A stretch of DNA of 64,000 nt from Desulfitibacter alkalitolerans DSM 16504 (GCF_000620305.1 NZ_KK211102.1:332504-396503); one strand, 5' to 3'. Numbered from the stretch's first letter, positions 16,201 through 26,531 are shown. Numbers and translations: made by a program. The notes: a model not told the origin generated them from the sequence alone.

Positions 16201-17151
16201 CTATTCGCGTTCCCGTCTCTGTCGCATCTTTGAGGTAATTTTCAAATAGTCGTTCACATCCTTTCCACGCTTTGGCGGCTCATCGGAAACGGTAAGTGAG
16301 GAGGAAAGAAGGGTCTTGATAGTCTTTGCTGCCAGCCGTCCAGCCGTGTCGTTGTCCAGATGTAAAGCGATTTCCTTTATTTGTGGGAAGTCTTTTAAGT
16401 ATTGCATGAGTGCGGCAGGTGGGGTGCTTTCCTCAATAATCTTTTTCGGCATATAGATTCCCGCAAGGGACAGGCAATTTTCCTGCCGCCAGTCCTTACC
16501 GGAAAGCAGTTCCAACGTACCATGGGATAATAAATCAATAGCGCTTTCAAATAAGTGCAGTTTGCGGCATTCGTTCCTGGCTGGGATAGAGAAGGAGAAG
16601 TGCTTGTCACTTCCGTTCACTTCCCCCATAAACCGTTTGCCAAAAGTTCCACGGAGAGTAGCATATTTGGGAACGCCATGCCGGTCAAAACCGATAAAGA
16701 CGGCGTTGTGATAATCACGGCTTTCATATAGCTGTTTGGTCCGGATACAGTAGTCTATAATCTCCCGGTGAATGCCGCGCCCCATGAGGTAGGTAATCAC
16801 GTGGTCATTGTTTTCATTTTTCTCAGGCAGGAGCAGTTTTTTAGGCTCAACAGGTTTCTGCACCTTTGGCGAAACAGGCGGCATGACCGCTGACTGTCCG
16901 TCTATCTGAAGTACCGCTTCCGGGAGCGTCATGCCCCGTACCTTGATGAGATAGTCCAGGGCAGAACGCCCGCCGATGTTGCGCGACCACCAGCACCATT
17001 TCCCGTTGCTGATTTTCAGGCTGTCATGGGTACGTGTGGTATAGACGTTGCCGGAAAAGCGCACCAGCTCCTGCGGCTCATAATATTGCAGGTAAGTCAG
17101 CAGATCCATTCGCTTTGAGCGCTCAATCTGCTCCGGTGTTACATAAGGCAT
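16201..17151 (-). CDS. Toprim-domain primase-like protein (DUF3991)
   Basis: A 316-residue protein. The N-terminal part (ERSKRMDLLTYLQYYEPQELV..., WCWWSRNIGGRSALDYLI) is the DUF3991/CHC2-like region. The C-terminal Toprim fold shows LFESAIDLLS (Glu motif) near 205 and LHLDNDTAGR (DxD-like motif) near 265. Such proteins synthesise or process primers on ICE single strands. It lies 11 bases after the giant methylase-helicase gene. Confidence 0.85.
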   Translation of the reverse strand: MPYVTPEQIERSKRMDLLTYLQYYEPQELVRFSGNVYTTRTHDSLKISNGKWCWWSRNIGGRSALDYLIKVRGMTLPEAVLQIDGQSAVMPPVSPKVQKPVEPKKLLLPEKNENNDHVITYLMGRGIHREIIDYCIRTKQLYESRDYHNAVFIGFDRHGVPKYATLRGTFGKRFMGEVNGSDKHFSFSIPARNECRKLHLFESAIDLLSHGTLELLSGKDWRQENCLSLAGIYMPKKIIEESTPPAALMQYLKDFPQIKEIALHLDNDTAGRLAAKTIKTLLSSSLTVSDEPPKRGKDVNDYLKITSKMRQRRERE

Positions 17152-17162
17152 GTTTTTTCACC

Positions 17163-20100
17163 TCATCTTTCGTAGCCCACGGCTTTTTTTTCCGGTACAT
17201 CTATGTCCTCATCCGGCTCGCCGTCGATCATCTCGTTTTCATGTTTATCCATGTTGAGCAAAATGTTCAGCTCTGCAAGCCGCGCAGATTTGGTTTGAAG
17301 CTCTTGCTCCTTCTCAAAGGGAATGTCGATTTGCTCTTTAGCCGTTTCCATCTGCTGGTGGAGCGTTTTTAACTGTTCTTGGCAATATTCCAGCTTCTTT
17401 GGTATTTCGGCAAGAGTGTTATTGAGTCTTGTGATATTGCCGTGGATGTCTGTACCCAAAGTGAACGTATGACTGAGAGCGCCCCGTAGGGTGATTTGAT
17501 ACTGCTTATTAAATCCATCAAAGGAAAACAGCATCGGAAATCCCATGTAGCTGCCCAGCTCCTGCGGCTCCGGCGTGGTCATCAGCTTGCAGGCTTCAAG
17601 GATGGCCGCGCCCGCCTGTGCCTTTTCGGGGTACGAAACTCCCTTGACCGTCATGCCCGCAAATTTGCTTTCCTCTGTGATGCCATCGATAGTTTTCAAT
17701 GTGCTATGCTGCTCATACAGGGAAAGGTCTTTTTCATAACCCTCAATCCGTTCCTCGGTGGATTTGATCTGCTGTGGGTAGTGTTTGAGCAACCGGTCTT
17801 CCAAAGCGTAACGCTGGCTTAAATGATTCGCCTTCAAAAGCTTCAACTTAGACACCTGAATATCCAGATCCATCTTTTCTTTTATATAGGGATTGCCAGT
17901 AGCCAGCGCCTTCACCTCAGCATAGGAAAGCGCTGTTTCGTCAATGTCCTCGGCGCTTCTTACAGGGGATTTGCTGGTCATAATCTGACTGATAAACCGC
18001 TGCTTGTTCTCGAGTATCTGGTAAAGGTAAGCATCGAAGGTGTTTTCCGTCACATACCGGAAGATATGCACCTCGTCATTTTTGTTACCCTGCCGCACAA
18101 TACGTCCGGAGCGCTGCTCCAAATCTCTTGGCCGCCACGGGCAATCCAGGTCATGAAGCGCAATCAATCGGTCCTGAACATTGGTTCCGGCCCCCATCTT
18201 AAAGGTGGAGCCTAACAGGGCACGTACCTGTCCCTTACGGACTTTGGCAAACAGCTCCTTTTTCTTGGTCTCCGTGTTGGCATCGTGAATAAAGGCAACC
18301 TCGTCGGCGGGGACTCCACGTGCGATGAGTTTTTGGCGCACATCCTCGTACACATTGAAATTTCCGTCACCTTTAGGTGTGGACAGGTCACAGAACACAA
18401 GTTGTGTCAATTTCTTATCGTTGTTTTCCTGCCAGAAGCGGAAGATATTGTCCACGCAGGCGTTTACCTTGCTTTCTTCGTGGTCGGGCAGCATGGGATT
18501 GGCCAGTCGCTGGTCAAGGGCCAGCTTGCGGCCATCGTTGGTGATTTTAAGCATATTGTCCTCATAGGGTTCTACCAGCTTGGCGCGTACCCGTTCGGCG
18601 CGCTCGGCAAGCTCGGACACCATGTCTTGCTGGAATACGCTGGGTTTCACAGCCACATTGTGGTAGTTAGCTTTCGGTACAGGAAGATTTAGCATATCCG
18701 CAGTTTTGATATCCGCGATTTCCTTGAACATATTCATGAGTTCCGGGAGGTTATAGAACCGTGCAAACCTTGTTTTGGCCCGGTAGCCAGTTCCCTCCGG
18801 CGCAAGCTCAATGGCCGTAACGGTTTCCCCGAATGTACTTGCCCAGCAATCAAAATGTTGGAGTCCGTTTTTACGCAGAGCTTCGTACTGCAGATACCGC
18901 TGCATGGTATACATCTCGGTGATACTGTTGGAAATAGGTGTTCCCGTGGCAAAGATGATACCGCGCCCCTCGGTCAATTCATCCAGGTAGCGGCATTTGG
19001 CAAACAGATCGGAGGACTTCTGCGCCTCGGTCTGGGACAGACCTGCCACGTTCCTCATTTTGGTGTAGAGGAACAAATTTTTATAAAAATCTGCCTCATC
19101 AACAAAGAGTCGGTCAACGCCCAATTCTTCAAACGTTACCACATCGTCTTTTCGGCTGGTATCGTTGAGCTTATCCAGCTTTAATTTCAGAGTCTTTTTG
19201 GTTTTTTCAAGCTGTTTGATGGCGTAACGCTCGCCTTTTTCCTCTTTCAGTTCCTGAATCCCGCTGGTAATCTCCGCAATCTGCTCCTGCAACTGCTGTT
19301 TTTGGCGCTCCGCAGAGATGGGGATTTTCTCAAATTGGCTGTGGCCTATAATCACCGCGTCATAGTCGCCAGTGGCGATTCTCGCACAAAACTTCTTGCG
19401 GTTTTTAGTTTCAAAGTCCTTTTTCGTCGCCACAAGGATGTTAGCAGACGGGTAGAGCTGCAAAAACTCTCCGGCCCATTGTTCGGTCAGGTGGTTCGGC
19501 ACCACAAACATGCTCTTGTTGCAAAGCCCCAGATGCTTGCTTTCCATTGCTGCAGCCGTCATTTCGTAGGTCTTGCCCGCACCCACGCAGTGAGCCAGTA
19601 AGGTGTTGCCGCCATATAGGATGTGCGCCACCGCATCTACCTGATGTTTGCGCAGGGTGATTTCCGGATTCATTCCTGTAAACCGGATATGACTGCCGTC
19701 GTATTCGCGGGGACGGATGGAGTTGAAGCGGTCGTTGTAGAGCCTTGTCAGACGTTCCCGGCGTTTAGGGTCTTTCCATATCCAGCTTTGGAATGCCTCC
19801 TTGATGGCCTCCTGTTTTTGCTGGGCGATGGCGGTTTCCTTTTTGTTAAGCACACGCTTCTCAACACCGTCCTCATAGACGGTATCAAAGATCCGCACAT
19901 CCCGCAGATTGAGGGTTTCTTCGACTATCTTGTAGGCATTAATACGGCTGGTGCCATAGGTCATAACGGCCTTAATGTTTCCGCTGCGGTCGTCGTTTTT
20001 GCCCTTGACGTTCCAATTGGCGGTATAGGTGGAATAAAAAACATCGATGTAGCGCCTGTACATATACGGAGTTTCCAGAAGTTCAAAGATGAAGTCCTTA

Positions 20101-23100
20101 ACCACATCCGGTGGAAGCCAGGTCGCACCGAGGCGTACATCAATTTCAGAGGCGTTCAGGTCCTTTGGCTGCACTGCTTCCAGTGCCGTAACATTCACAC
20201 CGTAGGTGTCAGGGTGCATTTCGGCAAATTGCCGGGCGGTTTTCAGCTTTTCCCGGACGTTGCCGGAGAGATAAGCATCCGCCGTTTCAAACATCGGCTT
20301 TCCTGTATTGTCTAGCTTTTCAGGATTAAGGAACACGACGCCTTCCAAGTCTTTTACAAGCTGTTCCTCAGAAAGCCCTGTCAGGCTCTGCATGAAGCCC
20401 ATGTCCACACAGGCTTTTTCTGCGATGGAGATCGCCAGTGCTTCAGTGGCGGTATCCACATGGGTAACGTTCGTGCGTTGCCGGATAGTACGTTTGGTGA
20501 ACATATCGGCCTTTCGCTCCAGCTCGCCGTTCTCGTCGAGAATCTCCAGAGAACAGAGCAGGCAGTAGGAGCTGTCGTCGGAAAAAGCCATGTTGTTGCC
20601 GCGGCTGTTCAAAAGTCCGTATTTTGCGACAAAAGTGTCATATAGACGGTTCAGCTTGCACTGCTGTTCCTGGATTATTTCGTCGCTGTAATCCTCGGTC
20701 TGGTATTCAATGAGTTCGCGGACTGAGTCCCGGATAGCAATCATGCCCTTGATCCGGCCCTCCGCTGTGACAGAGGTTTCCACGCGGTTCATCCGGCTGT
20801 TTTCGCGGTAGTAGATTGCGCCATCCATAACGGTATAACTGAAATTACGGATATTCGGATCTGCCGGGATAGAGGTGCCCACATCCTCGGTTACATCCTC
20901 CAGTTCATACTCGGTAATTTCCGCATGGATGTCTTCCAGCGCCTCGCGCAAGAGCTCTGCGAGGTCAGCACCTTCATAGGGCATACAGGTGGTTTCACTT
21001 TTGTTGCCGTACATCCGGTCGTCGTAGGCCAATATGCCCAGCACCATTTCGGGATTGTCGGCAAAATAGCGATTTACGGGGATGCCGTCCTTGGTGGTGG
21101 AGAGATGCACCCAATCTGGTTCAATGTCGATTACCCTGTCACGCTTTTGCAGGAACAGAATGTCGGTGGTGACTTCCGTTCCGGCGTTGGCAAAGAACGT
21201 ATCGTTGGGAAGCCGGACGGCCCCTAGAAGCTCGGCCCGCTGTGCGATGTACTTGCGGACTTCGGGGTTTTGTTTATCCATCGTGCCCTTGGAGGTGATA
21301 AAGGCAACAATGCCTCCGGGGCGCACCTTATCCAGCGTTTTGGCGAAAAAGTAGTCGTGGATGTAAAACTTGTACTTGTCGTACTTTTTATCCGCCACAC
21401 CGTAGCTGCCGAAGGGCACATTGCCGATAGCCAGGTCGAAAAAGCTATCGGGCAGGTTGGTTTCCTCAAAGCCCTGCACTGCGATGCTGGCGTTTTGATA
21501 TAGCTGTTTGGCAATCCGGCCTGTGATGCCGTCCAGTTCCACACCATACAGCTTGGAGTTTTTCATGCTCTCCGGCACAAGGCCGAAAAAGTTGCCGATG
21601 CCGCAGGCGGGTTCCAGAATATTGCCGGTCTGGAAGCCCATGTTGGCAAGGCAGGCATACATGGCCTTGATGACGGTGGGGGAAGTATAATGGGCATTTA
21701 AGGTGGAGGCCCTCGCGGATGTATATTCCTCATCAGTGAGCAGCTCCTTAAGCATGGAGTATTCCTTCGCCCACTGGCTATTCTGTTCATCAAATACCTG
21801 CGGCAGGCCGCCCCATCCCACATACCGGGAAAGGATTTCCTGTTCCTCTGGAGTGGCAAAGCGGTTTTGTTCTTCCAGTTGGTTCAAGAGCCGTATGGCG
21901 GCGACATTCCAGCCGTATTTGGTCTTTGCGCCTCCATGCCCTAATTCATCGTCGGTGATACGGAAATTGACGCGGGGCTGCTTAGGGGCTGCTGGCTGGA
22001 GGTCAATGATGACTTTAGATACTTCGCCATCCTGTGTTTTTCGCCATACGGGTTCTTTGGCCTGTTCCAAAACGCCGCGCACAAACTCGATGCTTTCGCT
22101 GCGGAAAATGGGAAAGCCCGTGTTGCGCTGGAAGGTGATGTCCCGCAGACTGACCGTACCGGCTTCCTCGTCGATGCTATCGATGGCATAGCGCCGGTCC
22201 TCAATGGAAAGCTCCACGCCCACGGCAATTTTTTCTTCGGCTGGTTTCTTTTCCGCTTCCCCGGCTTGACCGTCCGGAAACTCCAAGTCAAATTCCATAT
22301 AGGTTTTTTCGCTCTCGCTGCCGCTGTCGCTGGTGACGGTATTGCCCTCGTGGGTGATGGTCACATCGCCGGTTGCCCTCACCCATTCCGGTGCATCGGG
22401 GTCGTCGGCATGAAAAGTAACGATGTCCCTTTTTTCCGTCAGGTAATCCTGGTAGGTTCGTTGGAACACATCCTCGGCAAGCCATTCCTTAAACTGCGGC
22501 AGGGTGGTATAGGCTTCATAAAAAGCCGGATGCTCCTCCCGCATGGAAAGGACAATGCGGTCGATGGCGCTGCCCAGTTCCCATTCGGCACTGTCGGGGT
22601 CGGTATCCCTGTCCCGAAGGTAAGGGTAGATCTCGTCGGTTCGTATCCTGTTGACGATTTGAGGCAGGTACGCCTGGTATAGCGCACGGGGGGATGGTGT
22701 TCCCTTTTTTTCTTCGGCTTGTTGCTCTGGTACTTTCCCGGCTGCAATAAGATGGTCATTCAAGGGATTCTCCCGCAGCATCCGGTCAAAGTCATCCCGC
22801 GCCAGTTCCTTGCTGAACAGCGGAAAACTGATGTCGCGGAGCAGCACCTTGCCACTGTCAAAGGATAAAATCTCGTATTCGTCCGTGTCGAGATACACCG
22901 TGTCGCCAAGTGAGAAGGCATATTTCGCATTCTTTCGTGACGGCGGCTTTGGTTCGGAGGGAGCCGGTTCCCGGTTCAGGATTTCGCGGGCATAGGTTTG
23001 CTCGGCAAGCTGTTGGCGGCGTTCCTCCATCTGCTGTTCATAAACGGGCAGATATTCCTTTTCCTTGCTGTTTAAGTAGCGATCGGTGGTAATCAATTCG

Positions 23101-25001
23101 CCAATGCGTTTTTGCAACTTTGCCCAGGGCAATACAATTTTTGCGTCCGGCCCCATGATTTTTCCGCTGGTGAGGGTGATGCCCTTGCCGTCGTGCCATT
23201 CATGAATATCGGTGCCTGTCAGGGCAGGTGCTCGCCCGCCGATACCGTATTCCTTTTTCAAGAAGTCAATATTTTCTTTCGCAGAGGCGTTTTGCTGAAA
23301 GTGCAGATAAATCCGGAACTTTCCGTCCTGCACACCGCTTCCCTGCCGCAAAACCGTATCAATGGCTTCCTGAGGAATAGAAAAAGCGGAGGATTTTTCT
23401 TCCTCCGTCTGTTCGATCAAGGTAATTTGCTGCTGCACTGACGGCAATGCCGGCGGTTCATCAAGGAATTCACCCAGCAGAATCATACTGCCGAAGTGAC
23501 CGGCAATGACGCCCCAATCATAGTAACTCTGTGATGTTCTTGCGGCGTAGCTGCCCTCCCAAAGATGGAGAACATTTTGGTAGGTCTTGTACCCGACGCG
23601 ATGATCTCCGTTGACTATCAGTTCTGTATAGTCATTATTAAAAATGTTTTTGATGTATTCGGTACGCTCGTTGCTATCCTCGTGAACGGCATAAAAGTCT
23701 ACGATTTCTTGCTTGGTTGCCTTCAAGTGCGGGGTAGAGCGCAGGAGTTCATTGATAAGCGGCGTAGAATGAAAAAACGGAAGACTTTTGTCCTCCGTTT
23801 CTCTGTCGTACCATGTTAATTGTAAATCATCTCCGCCAGCACCGACTCCTCCGCTGAGTGCCGTAGGTTGTTCATGTGTCCTGTCCAGACCATCGGGTCG
23901 GTCGCCTTGTCCGGGGCGGGACTGCTCTGTAAGAGCTTCGCTGTGATCTGTTCGATGCGCTCCTTCGCTGTCCGGTCGATTTCCGATAGGTGGCTGTTCA
24001 GTTTGCCCGATAGCATCAGGCTTGCGTACATCCCTTTCCGGTAGTTTTTCAGATATGTTTTGCGCAACATCCCATATTTGCCGATGTGCGTTTCTTCCTT
24101 CGGCAGCATCAGGTCGGGTATCAGATAATCGCCCTTCTGCGTGTAGGTCAGTTCCATATTTACCATCCCTTTCAGAATTACTGTTTTGCTTTACGTTTTC
24201 ATTGTGATGTACATCCTGATTTTTTGCAAAGGTACGGTTTTGTTTTTTCTCCGCTTTTTGCAGTTCCTTGACCGTTGCCCCGATTTCCTTTAAAACCATT
24301 TCGGAAATATCACTTGTGGCCGCACCCAAGCGCGAAATGGTATCCAGCGTATTGAAATTCACAATGCCTTGAAAATCCTCAAAGCTCAGGTATTTATCGG
24401 CAGGATAGCCGCAGCGGACTAATGCTATGTAAGCCACGGAAATCTTGAGAATTTCCTTGAAGATTACTTCCACATTCAGGTCGTCCAGCTCTTCCAAAAA
24501 GCTATTTTCCCTAAAGTACATCAGATCAGAGAGATAGTCGGGGAAATTATCATCCACGGCATTGCGGGCGGCAGAGATTAAGGCGGTCACAATATCTTTT
24601 TTTTCTTCAAGCTCACCAAAGGTGCTTTCCAACGTTTCCTTCACGGACTCCGCATATCTATCCTGCATCGCCCAAAGCGCAACGGGGCGGTTATAGCGGC
24701 TGTTGGTGTCCGACACATCGAACACATGTCGCAAAGTTAAACGGCTTCCGCTGTCGTCGATGAGGGCGATGCCCTTCGCGCCTCGGTTTACCCATCTGCC
24801 AAACTTCTGATTCCATAGCTCAATGGGAGCACAGGCAGTCGCATCGGGACGCTGCGCATAAATCAAAAGCTGATCCTGAAACGGATATTTGTAATTCCAT
24901 GCTGCCGTTTTCAGAAAGGAAGTCCAGTTGACAGGATTTCTTGTGGCGCTTTGAGCCGTCCTTTCCGAAAGCTCTGTAATCAGTTGCAGCTTCGTTGCCA
25001 A
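17163..25001 (-). CDS. Giant ICE methylase-helicase (2612 aa)
   Basis: A single uninterrupted reading frame. Residues 15-90 are an ArdC-type N-domain (YPFQDQLLIYAQRPDA). A low-complexity region near 280-390 and DUF-type spacer modules follow. An N6-adenine methylase fold has motif I ILEPACGIGNFFG near 1130 and a variant motif IV GNVPFGSYG near 1195 (not NPPY). A superfamily 2 SNF2-like helicase follows, with AHCVGAGKTYEM near 1805, FVDEADFYKN near 1965, FATGTPISNS, and RSGRIVRQGN near 2300. The last 250 residues are coiled-coil. Such proteins are hallmarks of Tn1549/CTn-type ICEs and probably protect or unwind the transferring DNA. Large size is normal for the family. Confidence 0.9.
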   Translation of the reverse strand: MATKLQLITELSERTAQSATRNPVNWTSFLKTAAWNYKYPFQDQLLIYAQRPDATACAPIELWNQKFGRWVNRGAKGIALIDDSGSRLTLRHVFDVSDTNSRYNRPVALWAMQDRYAESVKETLESTFGELEEKKDIVTALISAARNAVDDNFPDYLSDLMYFRENSFLEELDDLNVEVIFKEILKISVAYIALVRCGYPADKYLSFEDFQGIVNFNTLDTISRLGAATSDISEMVLKEIGATVKELQKAEKKQNRTFAKNQDVHHNENVKQNSNSERDGKYGTDLHAEGRLSDTRPDAAEGRNAHRQIWDVAQNISEKLPERDVRKPDAIGQTEQPPIGNRPDSEGAHRTDHSEALTEQSRPGQGDRPDGLDRTHEQPTALSGGVGAGGDDLQLTWYDRETEDKSLPFFHSTPLINELLRSTPHLKATKQEIVDFYAVHEDSNERTEYIKNIFNNDYTELIVNGDHRVGYKTYQNVLHLWEGSYAARTSQSYYDWGVIAGHFGSMILLGEFLDEPPALPSVQQQITLIEQTEEEKSSAFSIPQEAIDTVLRQGSGVQDGKFRIYLHFQQNASAKENIDFLKKEYGIGGRAPALTGTDIHEWHDGKGITLTSGKIMGPDAKIVLPWAKLQKRIGELITTDRYLNSKEKEYLPVYEQQMEERRQQLAEQTYAREILNREPAPSEPKPPSRKNAKYAFSLGDTVYLDTDEYEILSFDSGKVLLRDISFPLFSKELARDDFDRMLRENPLNDHLIAAGKVPEQQAEEKKGTPSPRALYQAYLPQIVNRIRTDEIYPYLRDRDTDPDSAEWELGSAIDRIVLSMREEHPAFYEAYTTLPQFKEWLAEDVFQRTYQDYLTEKRDIVTFHADDPDAPEWVRATGDVTITHEGNTVTSDSGSESEKTYMEFDLEFPDGQAGEAEKKPAEEKIAVGVELSIEDRRYAIDSIDEEAGTVSLRDITFQRNTGFPIFRSESIEFVRGVLEQAKEPVWRKTQDGEVSKVIIDLQPAAPKQPRVNFRITDDELGHGGAKTKYGWNVAAIRLLNQLEEQNRFATPEEQEILSRYVGWGGLPQVFDEQNSQWAKEYSMLKELLTDEEYTSARASTLNAHYTSPTVIKAMYACLANMGFQTGNILEPACGIGNFFGLVPESMKNSKLYGVELDGITGRIAKQLYQNASIAVQGFEETNLPDSFFDLAIGNVPFGSYGVADKKYDKYKFYIHDYFFAKTLDKVRPGGIVAFITSKGTMDKQNPEVRKYIAQRAELLGAVRLPNDTFFANAGTEVTTDILFLQKRDRVIDIEPDWVHLSTTKDGIPVNRYFADNPEMVLGILAYDDRMYGNKSETTCMPYEGADLAELLREALEDIHAEITEYELEDVTEDVGTSIPADPNIRNFSYTVMDGAIYYRENSRMNRVETSVTAEGRIKGMIAIRDSVRELIEYQTEDYSDEIIQEQQCKLNRLYDTFVAKYGLLNSRGNNMAFSDDSSYCLLCSLEILDENGELERKADMFTKRTIRQRTNVTHVDTATEALAISIAEKACVDMGFMQSLTGLSEEQLVKDLEGVVFLNPEKLDNTGKPMFETADAYLSGNVREKLKTARQFAEMHPDTYGVNVTALEAVQPKDLNASEIDVRLGATWLPPDVVKDFIFELLETPYMYRRYIDVFYSTYTANWNVKGKNDDRSGNIKAVMTYGTSRINAYKIVEETLNLRDVRIFDTVYEDGVEKRVLNKKETAIAQQKQEAIKEAFQSWIWKDPKRRERLTRLYNDRFNSIRPREYDGSHIRFTGMNPEITLRKHQVDAVAHILYGGNTLLAHCVGAGKTYEMTAAAMESKHLGLCNKSMFVVPNHLTEQWAGEFLQLYPSANILVATKKDFETKNRKKFCARIATGDYDAVIIGHSQFEKIPISAERQKQQLQEQIAEITSGIQELKEEKGERYAIKQLEKTKKTLKLKLDKLNDTSRKDDVVTFEELGVDRLFVDEADFYKNLFLYTKMRNVAGLSQTEAQKSSDLFAKCRYLDELTEGRGIIFATGTPISNSITEMYTMQRYLQYEALRKNGLQHFDCWASTFGETVTAIELAPEGTGYRAKTRFARFYNLPELMNMFKEIADIKTADMLNLPVPKANYHNVAVKPSVFQQDMVSELAERAERVRAKLVEPYEDNMLKITNDGRKLALDQRLANPMLPDHEESKVNACVDNIFRFWQENNDKKLTQLVFCDLSTPKGDGNFNVYEDVRQKLIARGVPADEVAFIHDANTETKKKELFAKVRKGQVRALLGSTFKMGAGTNVQDRLIALHDLDCPWRPRDLEQRSGRIVRQGNKNDEVHIFRYVTENTFDAYLYQILENKQRFISQIMTSKSPVRSAEDIDETALSYAEVKALATGNPYIKEKMDLDIQVSKLKLLKANHLSQRYALEDRLLKHYPQQIKSTEERIEGYEKDLSLYEQHSTLKTIDGITEESKFAGMTVKGVSYPEKAQAGAAILEACKLMTTPEPQELGSYMGFPMLFSFDGFNKQYQITLRGALSHTFTLGTDIHGNITRLNNTLAEIPKKLEYCQEQLKTLHQQMETAKEQIDIPFEKEQELQTKSARLAELNILLNMDKHENEMIDGEPDEDIDVPEKKAVGYER

Positions 25002-25014
25002 CGTTTATCCCTCC

Positions 25015-25314
25015 TTATCGTTCCGGCTCGTACCTTTTCTTTTGGGGCTGCTGTACTGGTTTTTCGGGTGTATCCTTTTCCTGCTGGAGACTTTTTAAAT
25101 AATGGACTTCATCCAACGCCCGGTTACATAAATCCTCAAGTGCGGTCAGGCGGTCATTCATGTAATGCCCCCAGAAATATTCCTTTTCACCCTTTCTGCA
25201 TTTCCACGTCACAAAGTTTGCGGGTGCTTCATCACGCAGACCGATTACAAATTCCGCATTTCCCACGGTCAGTCGGTCGGTGATGACATAACCTGCATTG
25301 ATTTCCTTTTCCAT
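25015..25314 (-). CDS. Small hypothetical ICE protein
   Basis: A 99-residue protein (MEKEINAGYVITDRLTVGNAEFVIG...). The ATG at 25314 has GGAGG 7 bases upstream. The N-terminal half looks like a beta-rich fold with WGHYMNDRLTALEDLCNRA, and the C-terminus is charged (PVQQPQKKRYEPER). It shares its terminal KKRYEPER-like ending with the gene upstream (KKYEQER). No family assigned. It lies 13 bases before the giant protein and is probably co-translated. Confidence 0.6.
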   Translation of the reverse strand: MEKEINAGYVITDRLTVGNAEFVIGLRDEAPANFVTWKCRKGEKEYFWGHYMNDRLTALEDLCNRALDEVHYLKSLQQEKDTPEKPVQQPQKKRYEPER

Positions 25315-25325
25315 GTTCAAACCTC

Positions 25326-25934
25326 CTAACGTTCCTGCTCATATTTTTTCTGCTTTACCTGCCTTTCGGTCTGTATCTGCTTGAGCCGTTCCTTTGCCCA
25401 ATCGGGCATATGTTCTGGCTTGATGGTGCCCAAAATATCCTCCCGGTTCCAGCGCGATTCCTTTCCGGAGTATAGGTTGACGGTGTAGACAGTGCGGCCC
25501 CGGGAATTGGCATGAGAGCCAAAGCCGCCTGTGGCCAGCACGAGCTGTTTGTCGGCAGTACGGTATTCAGGACGCAGGCGCTCCGGACGGATGACCGCCA
25601 CCTTGTTTTCAATACTCTCTCCGTAATCATTCGGGATACAATGCTCCAGCACGAAAGGCTGCAGGGGAACGGTGATTTTGTCCCGTTCCGCTTTGATCGC
25701 TTCAAGCTGTGCCTGTACGCGGTCGGTAAATTCTGTCATCATTTCCACGTAGTCCGCACTTGCTGAGGCATTAAAATAGTGATCGATGCCCAACGGGTTA
25801 TCCCAGGTGCAATTGCATACCATGTACGGATAATCGGTTTTGGTATCATCCAGTGTAAAAAGGATTTCTTTATCTCCAACATGAATGGCGTGTTTTACCT
25901 CGTAGGTATCCACCATGCGTTTTTCTTCATCCAT
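25326..25934 (-). CDS. Hypothetical ICE protein
   Basis: A 202-residue protein starting MDEEKRMVDTYEVKHAIHVG at 25934, with GGAGTGG upstream. The middle has GGFGSHANSRGRTVYTVNLYSG, and the C-terminus is basic and Gln-rich. It is a conserved-looking ICE protein preceding the methylase-helicase, but I do not recognise a named family. It is the first gene of the replication/processing block after a hairpin separating it from the Tad locus. Confidence 0.6.
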   Translation of the reverse strand: MDEEKRMVDTYEVKHAIHVGDKEILFTLDDTKTDYPYMVCNCTWDNPLGIDHYFNASASADYVEMMTEFTDRVQAQLEAIKAERDKITVPLQPFVLEHCIPNDYGESIENKVAVIRPERLRPEYRTADKQLVLATGGFGSHANSRGRTVYTVNLYSGKESRWNREDILGTIKPEHMPDWAKERLKQIQTERQVKQKKYEQER

Positions 25935-25966
25935 CGATATTTCCACTCCAATCTATGAGGAAGACG

Positions 25967-25990
25967 AAAAGGGACGGTGCCGTCCCTTTT
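25967..25990. terminator. Hairpin between Tad locus and processing genes
   Basis: AAAAGGGACGG (25967-25977) pairs with CCGTCCCTTTT (25980-25990) almost without a loop. Both strands end in TTTT, so it could be a weak bidirectional terminator. It marks the boundary between the pilus locus and the DNA-processing genes. Confidence 0.55.
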
Positions 25991-26002
25991 GCCATCCTGC
26001 CG

Positions 26003-26092
26003 TTATTTCTTTTTCCGCTTAATGTGCAAATACACCGCACCACCGACAATTACAAGACAGAGCACGATGGCCAGTATCGCTTTCAGTTCCAC
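26003..26092 (-). CDS. Tiny single-pass membrane protein (29 aa)
   Basis: GTG start at 26092 behind a very strong AGGAGGTGA. The product is MELKAILAIVLCLVIVGGAV followed by YLHIKRKKK: one membrane helix with a basic cytoplasmic end. It is the last gene of the Tad locus, 22 bases from the prepilin peptidase. Perhaps a small accessory of the pilus machine; the function is unknown. Confidence 0.6.
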   Translation of the reverse strand: MELKAILAIVLCLVIVGGAVYLHIKRKKK

Positions 26093-26114
26093 AAAATCAC
26101 CTCCTTCAACTTAA

Positions 26115-26531
26115 TCAGCAAATGAGTTCATATATAAAAAGAGCCCCGGCATACGTGAAGAAACCAATGCTCAAAAATACGGCCAACGGGACGCTTTTTT
26201 GTTTTGTCGCCTTTGCATAAATACAGGCGGGAAGCAAAGCAATAAAGAGAATGACCGCAAGAGAGAACAGACCAAAGCAAAAGCCCATTGCCGCCGTGAG
26301 CTTAATGTCGCCGCCTCCAACACCTCCAAACTTGGCGGCAAGGAAAAACAGGCACAATCCCGGCAGCAGAAATCCGACAATCCGCTCAAGTAAGGCTGGA
26401 TATGGCAGCAGAAAAGCGGATGCAGCTCCAATCAAGAAAATAGCTATCCATGTCCAATCCGGAATAATCCGCTTTCTATAATCCATTACTGCTGCCCAAA
26501 GTATGGGAATGGCGCATAACAGCGTGGCCAT
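26115..26531 (-). CDS. tadV: Prepilin peptidase (A24, TadV/CpaA-like)
   Basis: A 138-residue integral membrane aspartyl protease that trims Flp prepilins. The two catalytic Asp motifs are visible: MDYRKRIIPDW near residue 16 and GGGDIKL near 72. It lacks the N-terminal methylase domain, as is usual for TadV/CpaA. The start at 26531 sits right after the CARDB protein stop (TGATAATG arrangement), so expression is coupled. Substrates are probably the two DUF6133-like pilins and the TadE-like proteins of the same locus. Confidence 0.9.
   Translation of the reverse strand: MATLLCAIPILWAAVMDYRKRIIPDWTWIAIFLIGAASAFLLPYPALLERIVGFLLPGLCLFFLAAKFGGVGGGDIKLTAAMGFCFGLFSLAVILFIALLPACIYAKATKQKSVPLAVFLSIGFFTYAGALFIYELIC

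Noticed and set aside
19623-20315. A 230-codon plus-strand open frame within the methylase-helicase gene
   Set aside because: Antisense shadow of a well-supported 2612-residue gene; no motif or start signal.
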